The notes under the pieces were generated by a model, which searched no databases, was not told where the DNA came from, and saw nothing but the letters and a program-made list of their open reading frames with translations. DNA of 64,000 nt from Sarcocystis neurona (lineage: Eukaryota > Apicomplexa > Conoidasida > Eucoccidiorida > Sarcocystidae), in assembly GCA_000727475.1 (NCBI GenBank), contig KL647289.1, forward strand, positions 4,220,019 through 4,284,018, written 5' to 3'. Below are positions 35,821 to 47,238 of the stretch, piece by piece. The first letter of the stretch is position 1, and each line of letters opens with the position of its first letter. The position numbers and the translations under genes are program-made.

Positions 35821-38800
35821 ATGGCTGACGACAGATGTACCACAATTAGGACCAAGAATCGTGGAGTTAGCCCCAACGCGGATGACTACCACAGCACAAC
35901 AGGTGGTTGCAGCGGCAATGCAGCAGGTGATTGCAGCAGCAGCGTGTCCAATGCGAGCTGCAAAAGCTGCGATACCGACGAGGGCAGCAGCGACGCCAGT
36001 CTGTGCGACACAAGCAGGAGCCTTGGCAGGGTTCCAAGGGGCGCACGTAGTCAAATGGGCAGCACCCGCAGGATCAGCGCCGACAGCAGCAGCAGCATGT
36101 TGGACGGCAGTTGCCGCAGCAGTGGTCGCGAGCGCAGGGAGGGGAGCACCGCTGATGCCGACAGCAACACCAACAGGCTCGTTTGTAACAATTATGGCGG
36201 CGGCAGCAGGACCGGCGATACCGGCTGCAACAGCAGCAGCAATCCGGGGACACGACGCCACGCTGGGAGCGTCTGCGCAAGGTGGAGCCCATGTGCAGTA
36301 CAAACTGTGTGGTTGGGTGCAGTAGTGGTCCTGCTGTTGGGAACGCTGAATCAGGTGGTGGGGAAGATCCGTGCCAAGGCCCTGGGACACTTTGACTCCG
36401 TCGTGGCCATCAGCAACGCCCTCGTGTACACTGTCGTCTACTTCGTCCTGATGGTAAGACAATATAGTATCCGTCTGTCCACGAGGACGTTTCAGCGTAT
36501 GCACGCCTGCCTCTCCATGTATATATATATATATACATATATATGTGTATCGGCGTTTCCTGGTATGCCGTTGTGGTGTGCTGCCGTTACAGCTCCTCCC
36601 CCGTCTCCGCTACGGACACTGCACTTGCACACCATCTGTATGGTACCAGGTTGTTTACGGCGGCGATTTGTTCAGGCTGCACACAGAAAAAAAGCTGCCT
36701 GCATTCTACGCCACGCCTGAAGCATGTATCGATGTAATTGTTGGTACACCGAGGTGAAACGTTCCATCAAGGAGAACGTAAACGTTTCCACGTCACTTCG
36801 TGCAACATCCGTTTGGAACGCATAGCTCCACCTGTGCGTGCGTCGAGCTGCGAATATGCTAGTGCTGATAAGTTTAGCCTCCATCCGCTGCTTCTTGTGA
36901 GGGAGACAGGCGCGACAGTGGGCAGCGTGCCTGCCAGGTCGCTCTAGTGCGGCTGCTGCTCCGTCAGAAGCCCGATTCTCTTTCTGCTGCCCAGGATGTA
37001 CGTACATGCATACGAGCGCTGGGTGTTGGCTCTAGACTCGCTGTATGCTGCATAGTGGGTAGAAACTCTACAACTGTATGCGCACGTCCCCCCTGCTGTG
37101 TTTGGTTCTCTGCTTGTATATATATCCATGTATATATGTGTGTACGCAGTTGCAGGCCAGTCTGAACTCCGCACCGACGCACGCACACGCCAAAGAGCAG
37201 TAGCCGGTTGAAAAAAAAGACACGTGCTGCAGTGACAATTGCTGCCGTGATGATTGTGCGCAACTATTCTTCCAGCAGGTACTGCTGTGGACAAAACACA
37301 TCCCACGGGAGAACATTTCCTTCGTTTGGTCCACGATGGACGGGAACAACGCCTCCGCAAGCACGCCGGAAGCTTCTGCTGCATGTGCATCTGCAGCAAC
37401 AGACACGGAGGAACAGCAGAGACAAGGATTGCGGGCACCTCTGTTGCGCCCGCAGCACCCTCAGCCGCACAGACAGCAGCAGCAGGCGGAGGCAGATGGA
37501 GCGCCACGTGCGTGTCCGCCTGCCAGTGCTGCTGCTGGAGGAGGGAGAAGAAGAGGAATAGGGGCTTGGCCTTGGTTGGTGGTGACAGGCTGCTGCGACG
37601 CGTGTGGTAATATATTGGGGTTCCTCGCGCAGCCTTACGTGCCTGGCCCTTACTTTGTGATGGCACTGCAAGCTATAGTGCCGTTCTCCTGTCTGTGTTC
37701 TGTTCTGTTGCTCAAGCGCCGCTACACGTGCTACCATCTGTTGGCGCTGCTACTCGTTCTTACTGGTGTTTTGCTCCCCGTTATAGCCCCCTCCCGGCAT
37801 GCCGCAACGCCTACAGTCTCGGTATCCGCTGCCGGGAGGGTGGCAGCTGAGCAGCAAGTAGCCGAAGCTATTGCAAGAGCTGATGCTGAAGGAGCACGTA
37901 GGAAGCTTGGGTATCAGGCCAAACGGCGTGCTGTTGCCAGACGGAGGGTTTACAGTACTGCGACTGGCAAAGCTACAGCTGCTGCTGCTTCATCACGTGG
38001 CCCACACAGAGGTGGTATGATGCGGCGTACTCCTACGCAGCAAGCGGGTGACTCATCTGCAACAGCCGGTGCTTCTGGAGCAATGTTTCAGGAGGTGGCT
38101 GAAGCTGCTGCGCCTGGTGATAGCGCTCGTCATTCGGTGGAAGATGAGGCACTGACGAGAGAGCAGGAAGATGCTGCACCACATCACGAAGAAGGCGCGG
38201 GCAGTACGTGGGATGTCAGTAATGCTGTGCTGAGCGGTGCTAGCGCTGATAAAGCCGCACGCATCGACTCTCATCTTGTTGATGCAGCTACTGCCACGGC
38301 AACACGGGCTGTCGCTTTTGTTGGTTGCGTTAACTGCGCTGCCCACGCTGGCGAAAAAGACCACCTTGTCCATGCGTCTACAGGTGCTACTGACTTGCCT
38401 GAAAACGACTCGCCTGTTCTCAGCCATAGAAGCGGTGATGCCGGTGCTCTAGATGCTCCAGCAATAATGCGCGCAGCCGACTGTCTTCGTCGCACACAGA
38501 CGCACTTGAGGACGACTTCGCAGAAGACCATCGTCCGCCGTAGCAACGTCCACAGCAGCCGACGGCTGCGGGAGAGAGAGGGGAAGGGGGCGAATCTCAG
38601 CAAAACTTCTCGCAGCGTGTTTACAGATAATTGTGGCGCTCTCAAGAACATGCGTGCGTCCGCGAAAAAGGGAGAAGAAGGCGTGTGGCTCAACAGCGAT
38701 GAGAACGCACGTGCACGAGTGGAAAGAGAAGAAGCAGCGTCGGAGGCTAAGGTGAAACTCAGTCATGCAGTGACAGACAGACAATCAAGGAGCGATGGAA

Positions 38801-41800
38801 GTGCTATGGCACGCGGCGCGTCCGCAGACGCACGCCGTGTCAGCGGCCCGGACACCGATGGCGGAACAGAACGCACCACTGGTGAAGGGCGGTCGAACCC
38901 TGCGCTCCGGCCTGCGTTCACAGAGAAGGTTGTGCGCAGCGAAACGAACAGAATCAACGGGAAGCCATCTAGCGGGGCAGGAAGGGAAGAAAAGGCTTGG
39001 AATAATTATTTGCCCGCTGCGGAATTTGCTGAGGTGATCAATGCGGCGGACGGAACACGTTTTGCGGCAGGCGCTGCAGCAGAGCTGAGAGACCCGTTCC
39101 CGAAGAACACGAAATTGCCGACACAGACGGAAGCACCGGGTATCCCGTTGTGGCTCTACATCTGTTTGGCCGCACTCTCCACTTTTCCCACAGCCTTGAG
39201 CTTTGCGATCAAGGAGAAACTGATGCAGCAGTACGAGCAACTCCATGCTGCTGAATGCTTGGATACCGCAGGTGTTGCAGGAGGAGACACGGCCGCTGCT
39301 CGCGTGGTGCTGCCAGAGTCTGTGGAGGTCCGAGCAGTGGGAGTCGCCACGCTCATTCGGTCCGAATACAGCAGTGCCAGCGGCACAGACACTGCGCTCG
39401 AGGAACAGAGCGGATGGAGCAGTGGCAGCAGCCGTGAAGATGGTCTTCTGCGGATGCTTAGCCCCGGTTGTCTTCCCAGTAGAACACAAGGTCTTCTGCG
39501 GCTTTACAGCGGGGACACCCAGGTCAGCAGTCCGCTGCCGGCCGTGGCTGCAGTGGAAGAAGCGATCCAGTTGGAGAGGCCTGTTAGCAACCGCCAGCGC
39601 GACCGCTGGACAGAACAAGGGGTCACCAGCAACAGCAGCAGCGGGGGTGCGGGACGACGCGGTAACAGTGGTTGGGATGGTGTCGGCTGTCAGAGTACGG
39701 AAGATACATCACGCGCGGCTACAAAACGCGAGGGGACTTCCAATGAGCTTGACGGAGCACACACCGATGGCGGCAGCGCACCCGACACGAGAGCACTGAT
39801 TGATCAGATGGCGGCAGAATGCCTCGAGGAGGAAGAAGGCGCTGAAGCAACAGTTTTAATGGGAGGTGGTGCGGTGCCTCCAACCCCGGAAGCACCTGAA
39901 CGCTACTCACGAAGCTCTTGTGTCTCCGGCTTCGAGCGTCATGCTCATTCCACGTCTGTTTCTGCGAGAAGCGGGGATCTGACTAACAACCGAAAACCGG
40001 GCGGACGTCTGCATGTTATTGCGGTGTGTGCACACTGCTCCGTCTTCCAACTCTTTTGGGCGCTGGCCGCCCTCCCGCTGAGCTCTTGGCTGGGCCAGGT
40101 GAGGCTGCTGCCTGGCAGGGGTCATGTCTCAGTGCTTTGCAGTGAAGGAGACAAACGTGTGCTACTGTTGCAGGTCTGATGCTGCTAAGTTGGCCACGTT
40201 CTCCAGTCCAGAGTCTCTGCTATTGCTATGATAATAATCTGCTTGAATTCTACAAATAGGTGTCTCGCCATTTGCTTGTGCGCTGGTAGCTGATGCTGTA
40301 ATAAGGCGCTGAAGCTGTAGAGCTTTCGCATTTCCTCTGTAGGAACGCTGGTCGTGGATACGCCGCTGTGGCTAGGGAGCTACGGCCTCTCTAGACCTGC
40401 CTGCTGCTGTCGTGCATATATACAGCTATCGTAGAGCTACAGGCTAGCTGTCTACGCGCACATGCCGTTTCACCTGCGGCCTTGTGTGTCGCAGACAAAC
40501 AATCAGTCCATCCCGGAGTTCGCGGTCAACGCGCTACGCTGCTTCGCTGGCTCATCAACTGCGAAGGACAGAAATGACAACAGCAATCTGCTCTTCGTCC
40601 ACAACAACAGCGTCAGCGATACGGACTTATGTCCGTACGCGCTGCGCGCTTACGCAGTATACGTCGTCATCAATATCGTTTTCAACCTCTCACTCATCGG
40701 TACGGTCATGTTTTACTCTCCGCAAGTATGCGTAAATACACTTGTACATACCAGTATTGACACACTGCGTTTCCTTAAGGAAGAAGCTTACACGTGTGTA
40801 ACACCTGCAGAGAAATCGGCAAAATGGACGTCGGGATTTCACGGTCTCCGGTGCCGCCGGCACGTTCTTCTGCACCTTTGCCTGCGAAATGTTAAAATTG
40901 GTGCACGCATAGGACACGCATGTGCGACCACGCAGGACGCGTGAAAGGCACAGCAAGCCGTGACTCACGTTTAGCCGATGCAGTGGGCTGAACCCGTGGA
41001 GCAATTACGAGCATGTTTGTGTGTGTGTGTGTGTGTGTGTGTTTACATATGTATGTTCGCTGGTGTCTGGCCAGGCTTTGTGGCAAGAGCATCTTCTCTA
41101 TTGAGCTTCATCACTTTAAAAGCTACGCTGCCACTGGGTATCTTGTTTTATGCGCTGATCCCATGGCCGCTGCTGGAGACGCATGACGTTACCGTGGACG
41201 CGAGTGTTTTTGTAAGGCGCATTTCTCCATCCACATTTCTAGTAAAATTTGCCAGTTCATCGGAAAAACTGCTTCTTCTTGCACCAGTTGTCATTCCGCT
41301 TAGCTGAAGCACGACAATATTATTCGGTCCCTTCTACAGATGCGGTCGCCAAAGTGGAGATACACAAGCCCACAATTTTAGAAAGATAAAGAACGCAGAC
41401 TGAAGAAAGGAGCTCATTTTGAGTCCTACAGGGCTCTGTGCTCACACTTGCGGTTCATTTTACTGAAGGGCTTTGCAGTCCACGCCCAGTACGCGCTCGT
41501 CACAAAAGAGTACAATCACGAACACCACTCACCCGTGGACTTCGCATTCCACTATTGTTAGTGTTGCACACATCCGATTGCAGGCACGCGCCCTTCTTCT
41601 GCAGCAGTAACCGTGTTCTACGGTAATGTGCACTTCTAGATTTGTCGATACTTTGCCCGTGTGAGGTGCTTGTGTGTCTGGATTCAGGTCTGTCTAGCGC
41701 TTATTCTTTCCGGCGTTATGTGGTTTCACTGGGAGTCGCTGCGCTGCCGGCGGCGTTTCGAGAGCTCTTCAGTGACCGGCAATCCGCCGTGCTGTTGGCC

Positions 41801-41978
41801 GTTGAGGATGGATGTGTTGCTGCGTTGTATCCGACGGGGTCTACGCTGTGGTGTAAACTGTCTTGAGATGTGTTGGACGTGGGGGGAGACTTGGTGGCTG
41901 CCGCGAGGTTACCAGCCACGAAGTCGGACAGCGCGTAGGGAGAGAGGGGAAAACGTTGCCTCATCCCCACTTAACTGA
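35821..41978 (+). CDS. CRT: CRT-family (chloroquine resistance transporter-like) transporter
   Basis: Five exons join cleanly: to 36453, 37279-40098, 40495-40699, 41075-41211 and 41688-41978, with phases 0, 0, 1 and 0 and GT/AG borders. Exon 1 ends with the first membrane span (GTLNQVVGKIRAKALGHFDS... then LVYTVVYFVLM). Exon 2 has WLVVTGCCDACGNILGF, FVMALQAIVPFSCLCSVLLL and a third span, then IPLWLYICLAALS and VFQLFWALAALPLSSW. Exon 3 has IPEFAVNALRCFAG and YVVINIVFNLSLI. Exons 4 and 5 have GILFYALIPW and VCLALILSGVMWFHW. Order and spacing fit CRT/CLT drug-metabolite transporters, which sit in digestive or plant-like vacuole membranes. Two insertions, about 446 aa (37,801-39,139) and about 254 aa (39,246-40,008), make it far larger than the roughly 420-aa Plasmodium protein. 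The start is uncertain; 35821 is an in-frame Met after a Gln-rich stretch, and 35620 is another. Confidence 0.88.
41019..41042 (+). repeat. (GT)n microsatellite in CRT intron 3
   Basis: A pure GT run lies 33 bases upstream of the exon 4 acceptor of the CRT-like gene, within the 40700-41074 intron. Confidence 0.95.
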
Positions 41979-42038
41979 AGGGTGCAGATTGTTCGAATAC
42001 GGTTCGTAGACTACAGCTGAAAACCACGGCGACGCACA

Positions 42039-42620
42039 ATGCACTCACGTGTTGTGGTTGAATGCCAAACCAGAAACGGTAGTCCTGCTCGTAGGAGAGT
42101 GACAGGACATAAGCATTTCCTTGTACGTGAGTGGTCAGGAAAGTTGCTCACCGGTCACGCCGGTACTACTGGCAAGACTGCTGCAGTTTTAAAGAAAGAC
42201 TGCTGGGATTTCCTGCTGCTGAAGGGCGGGAGTAGTCCGGTAGCGCGTTCACGTGGACGACATTTGGGTACAACACTATGGCGGAATACGTGGTGTGATA
42301 GGTTTCCCTCTGGAGAATCCGCCCGCGCCAGAATGGTGGCTTATTGTATAATAATAGTAGGACCAACGAGGAAGGACAGGAGCTCGAGCTTAGCTGGTAC
42401 TGGGCAGAGAGCCCCATCTTGTACCATGTTTTTACAAAACACAAGAGGCCTGATTTGTGCAGGCCGATTAGAAGTGTGCGTTTTTCGCTACGCTGCCTTT
42501 CGTCTCACCTCCTCCGGCCCGGAGTTAGATATTAGCTGCGAAAATGTCAATCAGGTCTTTATTTCACCGAGGATGCAAACTTCGTCCGTGCTTTTCCGTG
42601 ACCTCAGCTCGCTGCCGTGA
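42039..42620 (+). CDS. Hypothetical protein, weak support
   Basis: A 193-codon frame, the longest in this repeat-poor stretch. The last third (GRLEVCVFRYAAFRLTSSGP..., ending FRDLSSLP) looks more coding than the rest and follows a good TTTGTGCAG acceptor, so it may be a final exon. It could equally be 3' flank of the CRT-like gene. No motif was seen. 42,620-43,585 has no gene I can support. Confidence 0.25.
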   Translation: MHSRVVVECQTRNGSPARRRVTGHKHFLVREWSGKLLTGHAGTTGKTAAVLKKDCWDFLLLKGGSSPVARSRGRHLGTTLWRNTWCDRFPSGESARARMVAYCIIIVGPTRKDRSSSLAGTGQRAPSCTMFLQNTRGLICAGRLEVCVFRYAAFRLTSSGPELDISCENVNQVFISPRMQTSSVLFRDLSSLP

Positions 42621-43585
42621 CGCGTCAGTTGCTGTGCGTTTTCTGGTTCCTTTTGGGGGAAAATTTATTGATAAGAAAGTAATATTTGTGCACCTAGACT
42701 CTGCGCCCACACTCAAGGTCGACGCAGCCACCAGCTGTCTCCACATGAATAGAACGCAGCGTAGAAGCAATAGGAATCAACCCAGAAGCAAGATGCATGC
42801 ACCTACGAGGGAAACGTATGTCGTCGAGCCTGATGACTCAGTTGACACGAAGTGCGGCCCAGGCAGGAGTCGTGTCATTACCACAGATTTACCCTGTACT
42901 TCGACATTTTGCGACTGACCACACTGCAACAGTGGGGAAGCACAATAGATTGTTTGGGCGTAGAGTTCTCCCGTAGAGACACACACGCTTATACACATCC
43001 TGACTGAAGAGCATAGAAAGCAAAAATTCTGCTTGAGGAGGCAGTGGATTGCGACGAGCAAAGGCACACACTCGACAGTACAAATGCTCCCACATAGCGT
43101 GCATACGCTGGCGCCACCTGCATAGATTACTTTTGCGTAATTTCTGAGGCAAAGATTCATGATAGTCAGACGCAGCCACACCCATGATCTGCGTTTACGC
43201 GTCAGTTGCAAGGGCGTCAGTTCAATCGCGTATTCGTGCCCTCCCGCATAACGCAGGAAAAAACTCTAAAAGCGAGTGCAGTTTCAGCAGAGCGTACTGC
43301 CTCCAAAGATTCCATGGATAAAAGCCCTAAAGCTATTGCCCTTTTACTGCCAAGACCTGAAGAGCTTTTTCAAAATTACTCCTGAAGTAGGTGACCCTCG
43401 TTATCGAATCCGCCGTTCTACAACGTGAGGATCTCTCCTATTTTCTAGACTTGTGGCGCCACATCCCGGACGAGCTGCCCCGGATGTTGCGCGTCGTGCG
43501 AGTGCCCCGTCCGTTTATATGAAGGTCTTATTGAAAGCTGGATTCTAAGCTTGGAGACAATGTTCCGCGGGCCGCAGTAACGAGA

Positions 43586-45024
43586 ATGTTGTTCTCGAAA
43601 ATGCCACGTGCACTCTGTGCGGACTATCGAACACCTTCGCGACAACTTCTTTCCTGCGTTTTTGTTGCTCTGTCATCTCTTTCGTTCGCACGTACGTGCA
43701 CGGGCTACTCCGACCCTATATATATGTCACAAACCGCATCTGGCGTGGAATTGTTACCGCCCCCCCCTGCAAGGAAAAGGTTTACGTACGAGAAACGTCT
43801 AGCGTAAACGACGGAGATAAAGACAGATATGGCGCCGCATACGAGAAATCTGCAGTCAAGCATCGCGTTGCGCACCACTGCCATGCAGTGCCCGACGGCT
43901 CTCTGAATGGTGAGTCGTTGAGACATGTGTCCGGGGGTGCCGCGAAGAGACTTCAGGAGCCAATATAGAGAATAAGAAACGCTCCTACGAGCTCTCGTTT
44001 ACACATAAGCGTGAGAACCTAGGGGCGCTGCGATGGGGCTGTTCATCATAAATATCTGCGTACAAACGGGCAGACGCTGAACTTTATCTCCATTCTCACT
44101 CGCAACTACCTCACCTCACGCACGACCACCTGTGTTGGCTGCAGTGTAAACCTAATGGGTTCGTAACTGACATGTGGTCTTCTTGCAAGAGCGCACAGCG
44201 TGACACGCGTACGATATTGGGGGTTAGTGCAGATATCCTAGCTTTCATAAGTGTGCTTCCCACCAACTACATGGACACGTTAAATCTTGGTGAGTCTCGA
44301 CTCCTTGCGACGAAACTCAGAAGCTCGTTTTAACTAGTAAATTTGTAGGATTATAAACGTTGCGTTAGGTTGTGCAGGGGTGTTTATGTATTAATGAAGC
44401 TACGTTGTAACACCCGATATGAACTGCGTACGTTGCTTCGCTTGGGCAGGGGTGTTTATGGGTTAGTGGAGCTACGGTGTAACACACGATATGAAGTGCG
44501 TACGTTGCTTCGCTTGGGCAGGGGTGTCTATGGGTTCATGGAGCTAAGTTGCAACAAACGACGTACGTTGCCTTCGCGTGGGCAGGGGTCTTTATGGGTT
44601 AATGGAGCGAAGGTGTAAAAAACGCTGTAAATTACTGCAGTGTTGCTAACACGAAAACCACCACATCACCACTTCCAGCGGCGCGTACAAAACAAAATTC
44701 AGGTGGCACTGTGGATTTGTAGACACGTGCATGCGATGCACTGGAAGTGAGCATCGGGAAGTATTTGAAGTTCTAAACTAGAATCGTCAACAACAGCGTA
44801 GAATCGAAGGGGAGGGACACCGGGTGCCGTCCTGAAAACAAGCGCGTGAGTTTAGCTCATGCCACCGAAGTGCAGTCCGAAGGAGAGCAGGCTGGGACAA
44901 TCGTCGCTGTGAATCACGCACTTTCCGAATTGACGATCAAGAGCACGCGCACAAACCTATTGGTGTACACACGCAGCTAAAATGGGCTGGACCTCAAGAC
45001 TTGACTGACTGCAGTTCCCAGTGA
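43586..45024 (+). CDS. Predicted secreted cysteine-rich protein (frameshifted in C8 tract)
   Basis: Exon 1 opens with a signal-peptide-like N terminus (LLSCVFVALSSLSFA followed by RTCTGY). It changes frame at a run of eight C at 43,759-43,766; after it the frame KEKVYVRETSSVNDGDKDRY... continues to a GTGAGT donor at 43910. Exon 2 is 44074-44289 (ELYLHSHSQLPHLTHDHLC, CKPNGFVTDMWSSCK, VSADILAFISVLPTNYMDTL), and exon 3 is 44891-45024 (WDNRRCESRTFRIDD ... DLTDCSSQ, stop). Both joins are phase 1. About ten Cys are spread along roughly 220 residues, suggesting a disulfide-bonded extracellular or secretory-organelle protein. No family is recognised. The shift is most simply an under-called C in the assembly, but a real null allele is possible. 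Confidence 0.55.
44374..44640 (+). repeat. 72-bp tandem repeat within intron
   Basis: Units start at 44374, 44446 and 44518 (exact 72-base spacing), with a shortened fourth at 44582. Each begins GCAGGGGTGTTTATG and carries TACGTTGCTTCGC. The period is a multiple of three and a frame is open through it (44370-44618), but it lies between two well-supported exons and interrupts their join, so I treat it as intronic. Confidence 0.85.
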
Positions 45025-46622
45025 AGATTCGCGGGGGAGACGCACTACGCCCGCGGGGTCACGAGAATTCCTGTACCTCTAACCGTACACCAGTTCGAGT
45101 TTAATTTTTAATGTACGCCCACTCCGTAGTCCAAAACTCTTTGTCGAACGCATGCCGACAGAGATGAACGCTGCACATTTCAAGACTCTGCTTTGCTCTG
45201 ACAGCACTTTCACGTAAAAATGGTTCTCCTGTTTCTTGCGTGCTAGCGGCGTGCAAAGATACTCACCCCTGACAGAAGTACCATCACACGTTTAGCTTCT
45301 TTGCTCTCGAACTGCTTCCGTCCTACTTGGGATCATCTGCGATTTGCTCTCCGACGTCACACGTGTTCACCACACTATCGTGACTCTTAAGTGAAACACA
45401 TGTTGTGTTCTCTCCTTGTTCAGCTGACGGTTGAGACGGGAATCGTACAGGATGTGAGGTTGATGGCTGGGGAGTGTGTGCCGTGAGCATGTTACGTGAA
45501 GGGCACAGCAGCGATCTACTGCGTTCCATCACGAGCTGATGTCTTATCCGCACGAGGGCTCTTCTACTGTGGTGTACCCATTAGGCGAACCACTCAACCC
45601 CAAGAATTGATCTGTCGGGCTGCTGGCTAACATTCCACGAACCACTCAACCTCCAACTGTTGGTTTGTGGGGCTGCTGGCTGAAACTCAGCGTCGCCGGC
45701 GCGAAGACGTTGGTATAAGACCTAAGAAACCGTGTACAGGAGCCGCCATTACCCTGTAGGCTGCGAGGTGTTAGAGCCTGGTTAGCGTTCATCTCTCTAC
45801 TGCCGCACGGGTACACGGTGATGACATACATTGGTACCGGGCTGCAGGATTGCACTTCGAACTCAAAGGTATCCAATCCTCGGGGAACGCACGTAGGTGG
45901 AGAGCAGTACCACAACGCGCTCCCGGAGTGCATTTCAAACACAAACGTCTTTGATCCTCTGAGAACGCATGCAGGTGAAAACCAGTGATGCAGAAGACCT
46001 GTCGAATCTCGTACGGAAAAGATCCACGCACACTAGGGAAACGCCACTTTAGTATAGGGTAGAGAACAACGGGAAGCTTTCTGGTGCACAGATCGCAATT
46101 TGTTCACGAGAAAGACCCTTGGAAAACGCCTCTTTAATTTGACGTAGAGAGCGGCGACACCGCGCTCCCGGAGTGCATTTCAAACACAAACGTCTTTGAT
46201 CCTCTGAGAACGCATGCAGGTGAAAACCAGTGATGCAGAAGACCTGTCGAATCTCGTACGGAAAAGATCCACGCACACTAGGGAAACGCCACTTTAGTAT
46301 AGGGTAGAGAACAACGGGAAGCTTTCTGGTGCACGGAGCCTAGTAACAAGTGTGCAGGGTAGGCAGGCAGTCCTCCGCTGAAGTTTCCTTTCGGTGGTGG
46401 TTCCAGCAACGCGCACCCGTTCTTCATTAACAAAAGACGTGTCCACTGAAGAGGCAAAGAAGCATTACGAACAAGGGCGTAAAGCAATCTTACCAGCTCC
46501 ATTGAAGAAGAAGCGCCGTTCTGTCACCCGACAATCTGAACAGCCTCAGATAGTACTGCTCTAGTTCTGTCTTCTGAAGAAAGAAGGGCCATTGTTCTGA
46601 AGTACGCGGGCGGCGGGTGTAG
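45025..46622. other. Intergenic, contains a direct duplication
   Basis: A short frame around 45,135-45,215 reads FVERMPTEMNAAHFKTLLC and could be an exon. Otherwise no gene is supported. The main feature is the 245-bp-spaced duplication described separately. On the minus strand a possible exon KTELEQYYLRLFRLSGD lies at about 46,495-46,570 between a TTCTTCAG acceptor and a GTAAGA donor. Confidence 0.4.
45848..46334. repeat. 245-bp-spaced direct repeat with 174 identical bases
   Basis: 45916-46089 and 46161-46334 are identical over 174 bases by eye. A diverged third copy of the first part lies just upstream (about 45848-45913, roughly 79 bases before). On the minus strand the copies read FHLHAFSEDQRRLCLKCTPG and LHLRAFPEDWIPLSSKCNP. 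Confidence 0.85.
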
Positions 46623-47095
46623 ATGCAAGTGCCCTTGCACAACTTTATCGAAGAGTCTGACATGTGTACTCATAGGAATTCGACGAGTCCTCAATGTAGT
46701 GCACCTCGCTGTGATGTGTTACACGTGGCTTCTTACTTTTTGCTGAATGCTGAGAATGGTGCAGAGGGGTTCACTGGCCGCCAGTGTACTCTTCGCCGAC
46801 AACAAGTCGTAAGTTCTGTTCGAAAGTGGCGTCTTGAACAGATGTCTGCTCCTTTGTATGACTTAGACTGAGCCCATACTGAGGTTCTACGCAGAGTTTT
46901 GTGCAACGCACTTCCGGACTAGGTCACACTGCTGTTCTTCTGTCCGTAGAAGTAAATATTTGCGGAGCTATTCACGGCCCAGAAGAGCCTTATCGTGTTG
47001 ATTCTCCTAATGATTCCAGGCATCACCAAGGCGTTGAGCACGACCAGATGCCAGGGGCATGTAGCGGAGGGACATGTTGCAACAGGCGCTGCTGA
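46623..47095 (+). CDS. Small cysteine-rich protein, C-terminal exons
   Basis: Exon 46623-46808 ends ...FTGRQCTLRRQQV before a perfect GTAAGT donor. Exon 46895-47095 begins SFVQRTSGLGHTAVLLSVEV after TCTACGCAG and ends ...MPGACSGGTCCNRRC with a stop. Both are phase 0 and the intron is 86 bases. The spread of Cys, the VNICGAIHGPEEPY segment and the terminal Cys cluster suggest a secreted or luminal domain; an MRH-like fold is conceivable but not shown. No signal peptide is visible at 46623, so an upstream exon is likely. Confidence 0.45.
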
Positions 47096-47238
47096 AGAGA
47101 CGACACAGAACTTATGGAGGAAATTGCAACCTGGATACGCTGTTGTGTTTGTTCACACTGTATTAGCAGAGTGGTCGCTGTGATTGATCCAAAGACGCAG
47201 AGATAATACCGTTATAGGGAGAAAACCGCGGTTACCAG

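Noticed and set aside
36650..36753. Possible extra CRT exon (VVYGGDLFRLHTEKK...)
   Set aside because: It has usable splice sites, but direct joining of 36453 to 37279 is already in phase 0 and fits the family loop length better.
45789..46276. Minus-strand gene built from the duplicated SEDQRRLCLKCTPG segments
   Set aside because: The same peptide in both copies is explained by the exact DNA duplication; flanking frames end quickly and no coherent splice chain was found.
46623..46871. Minus-strand exon TYDLLSAKSTLAASEPLCTI
   Set aside because: It is open with a GTAAG donor, but the plus-strand exon pair over the same bases has matched phases and continues into a clear C terminus.
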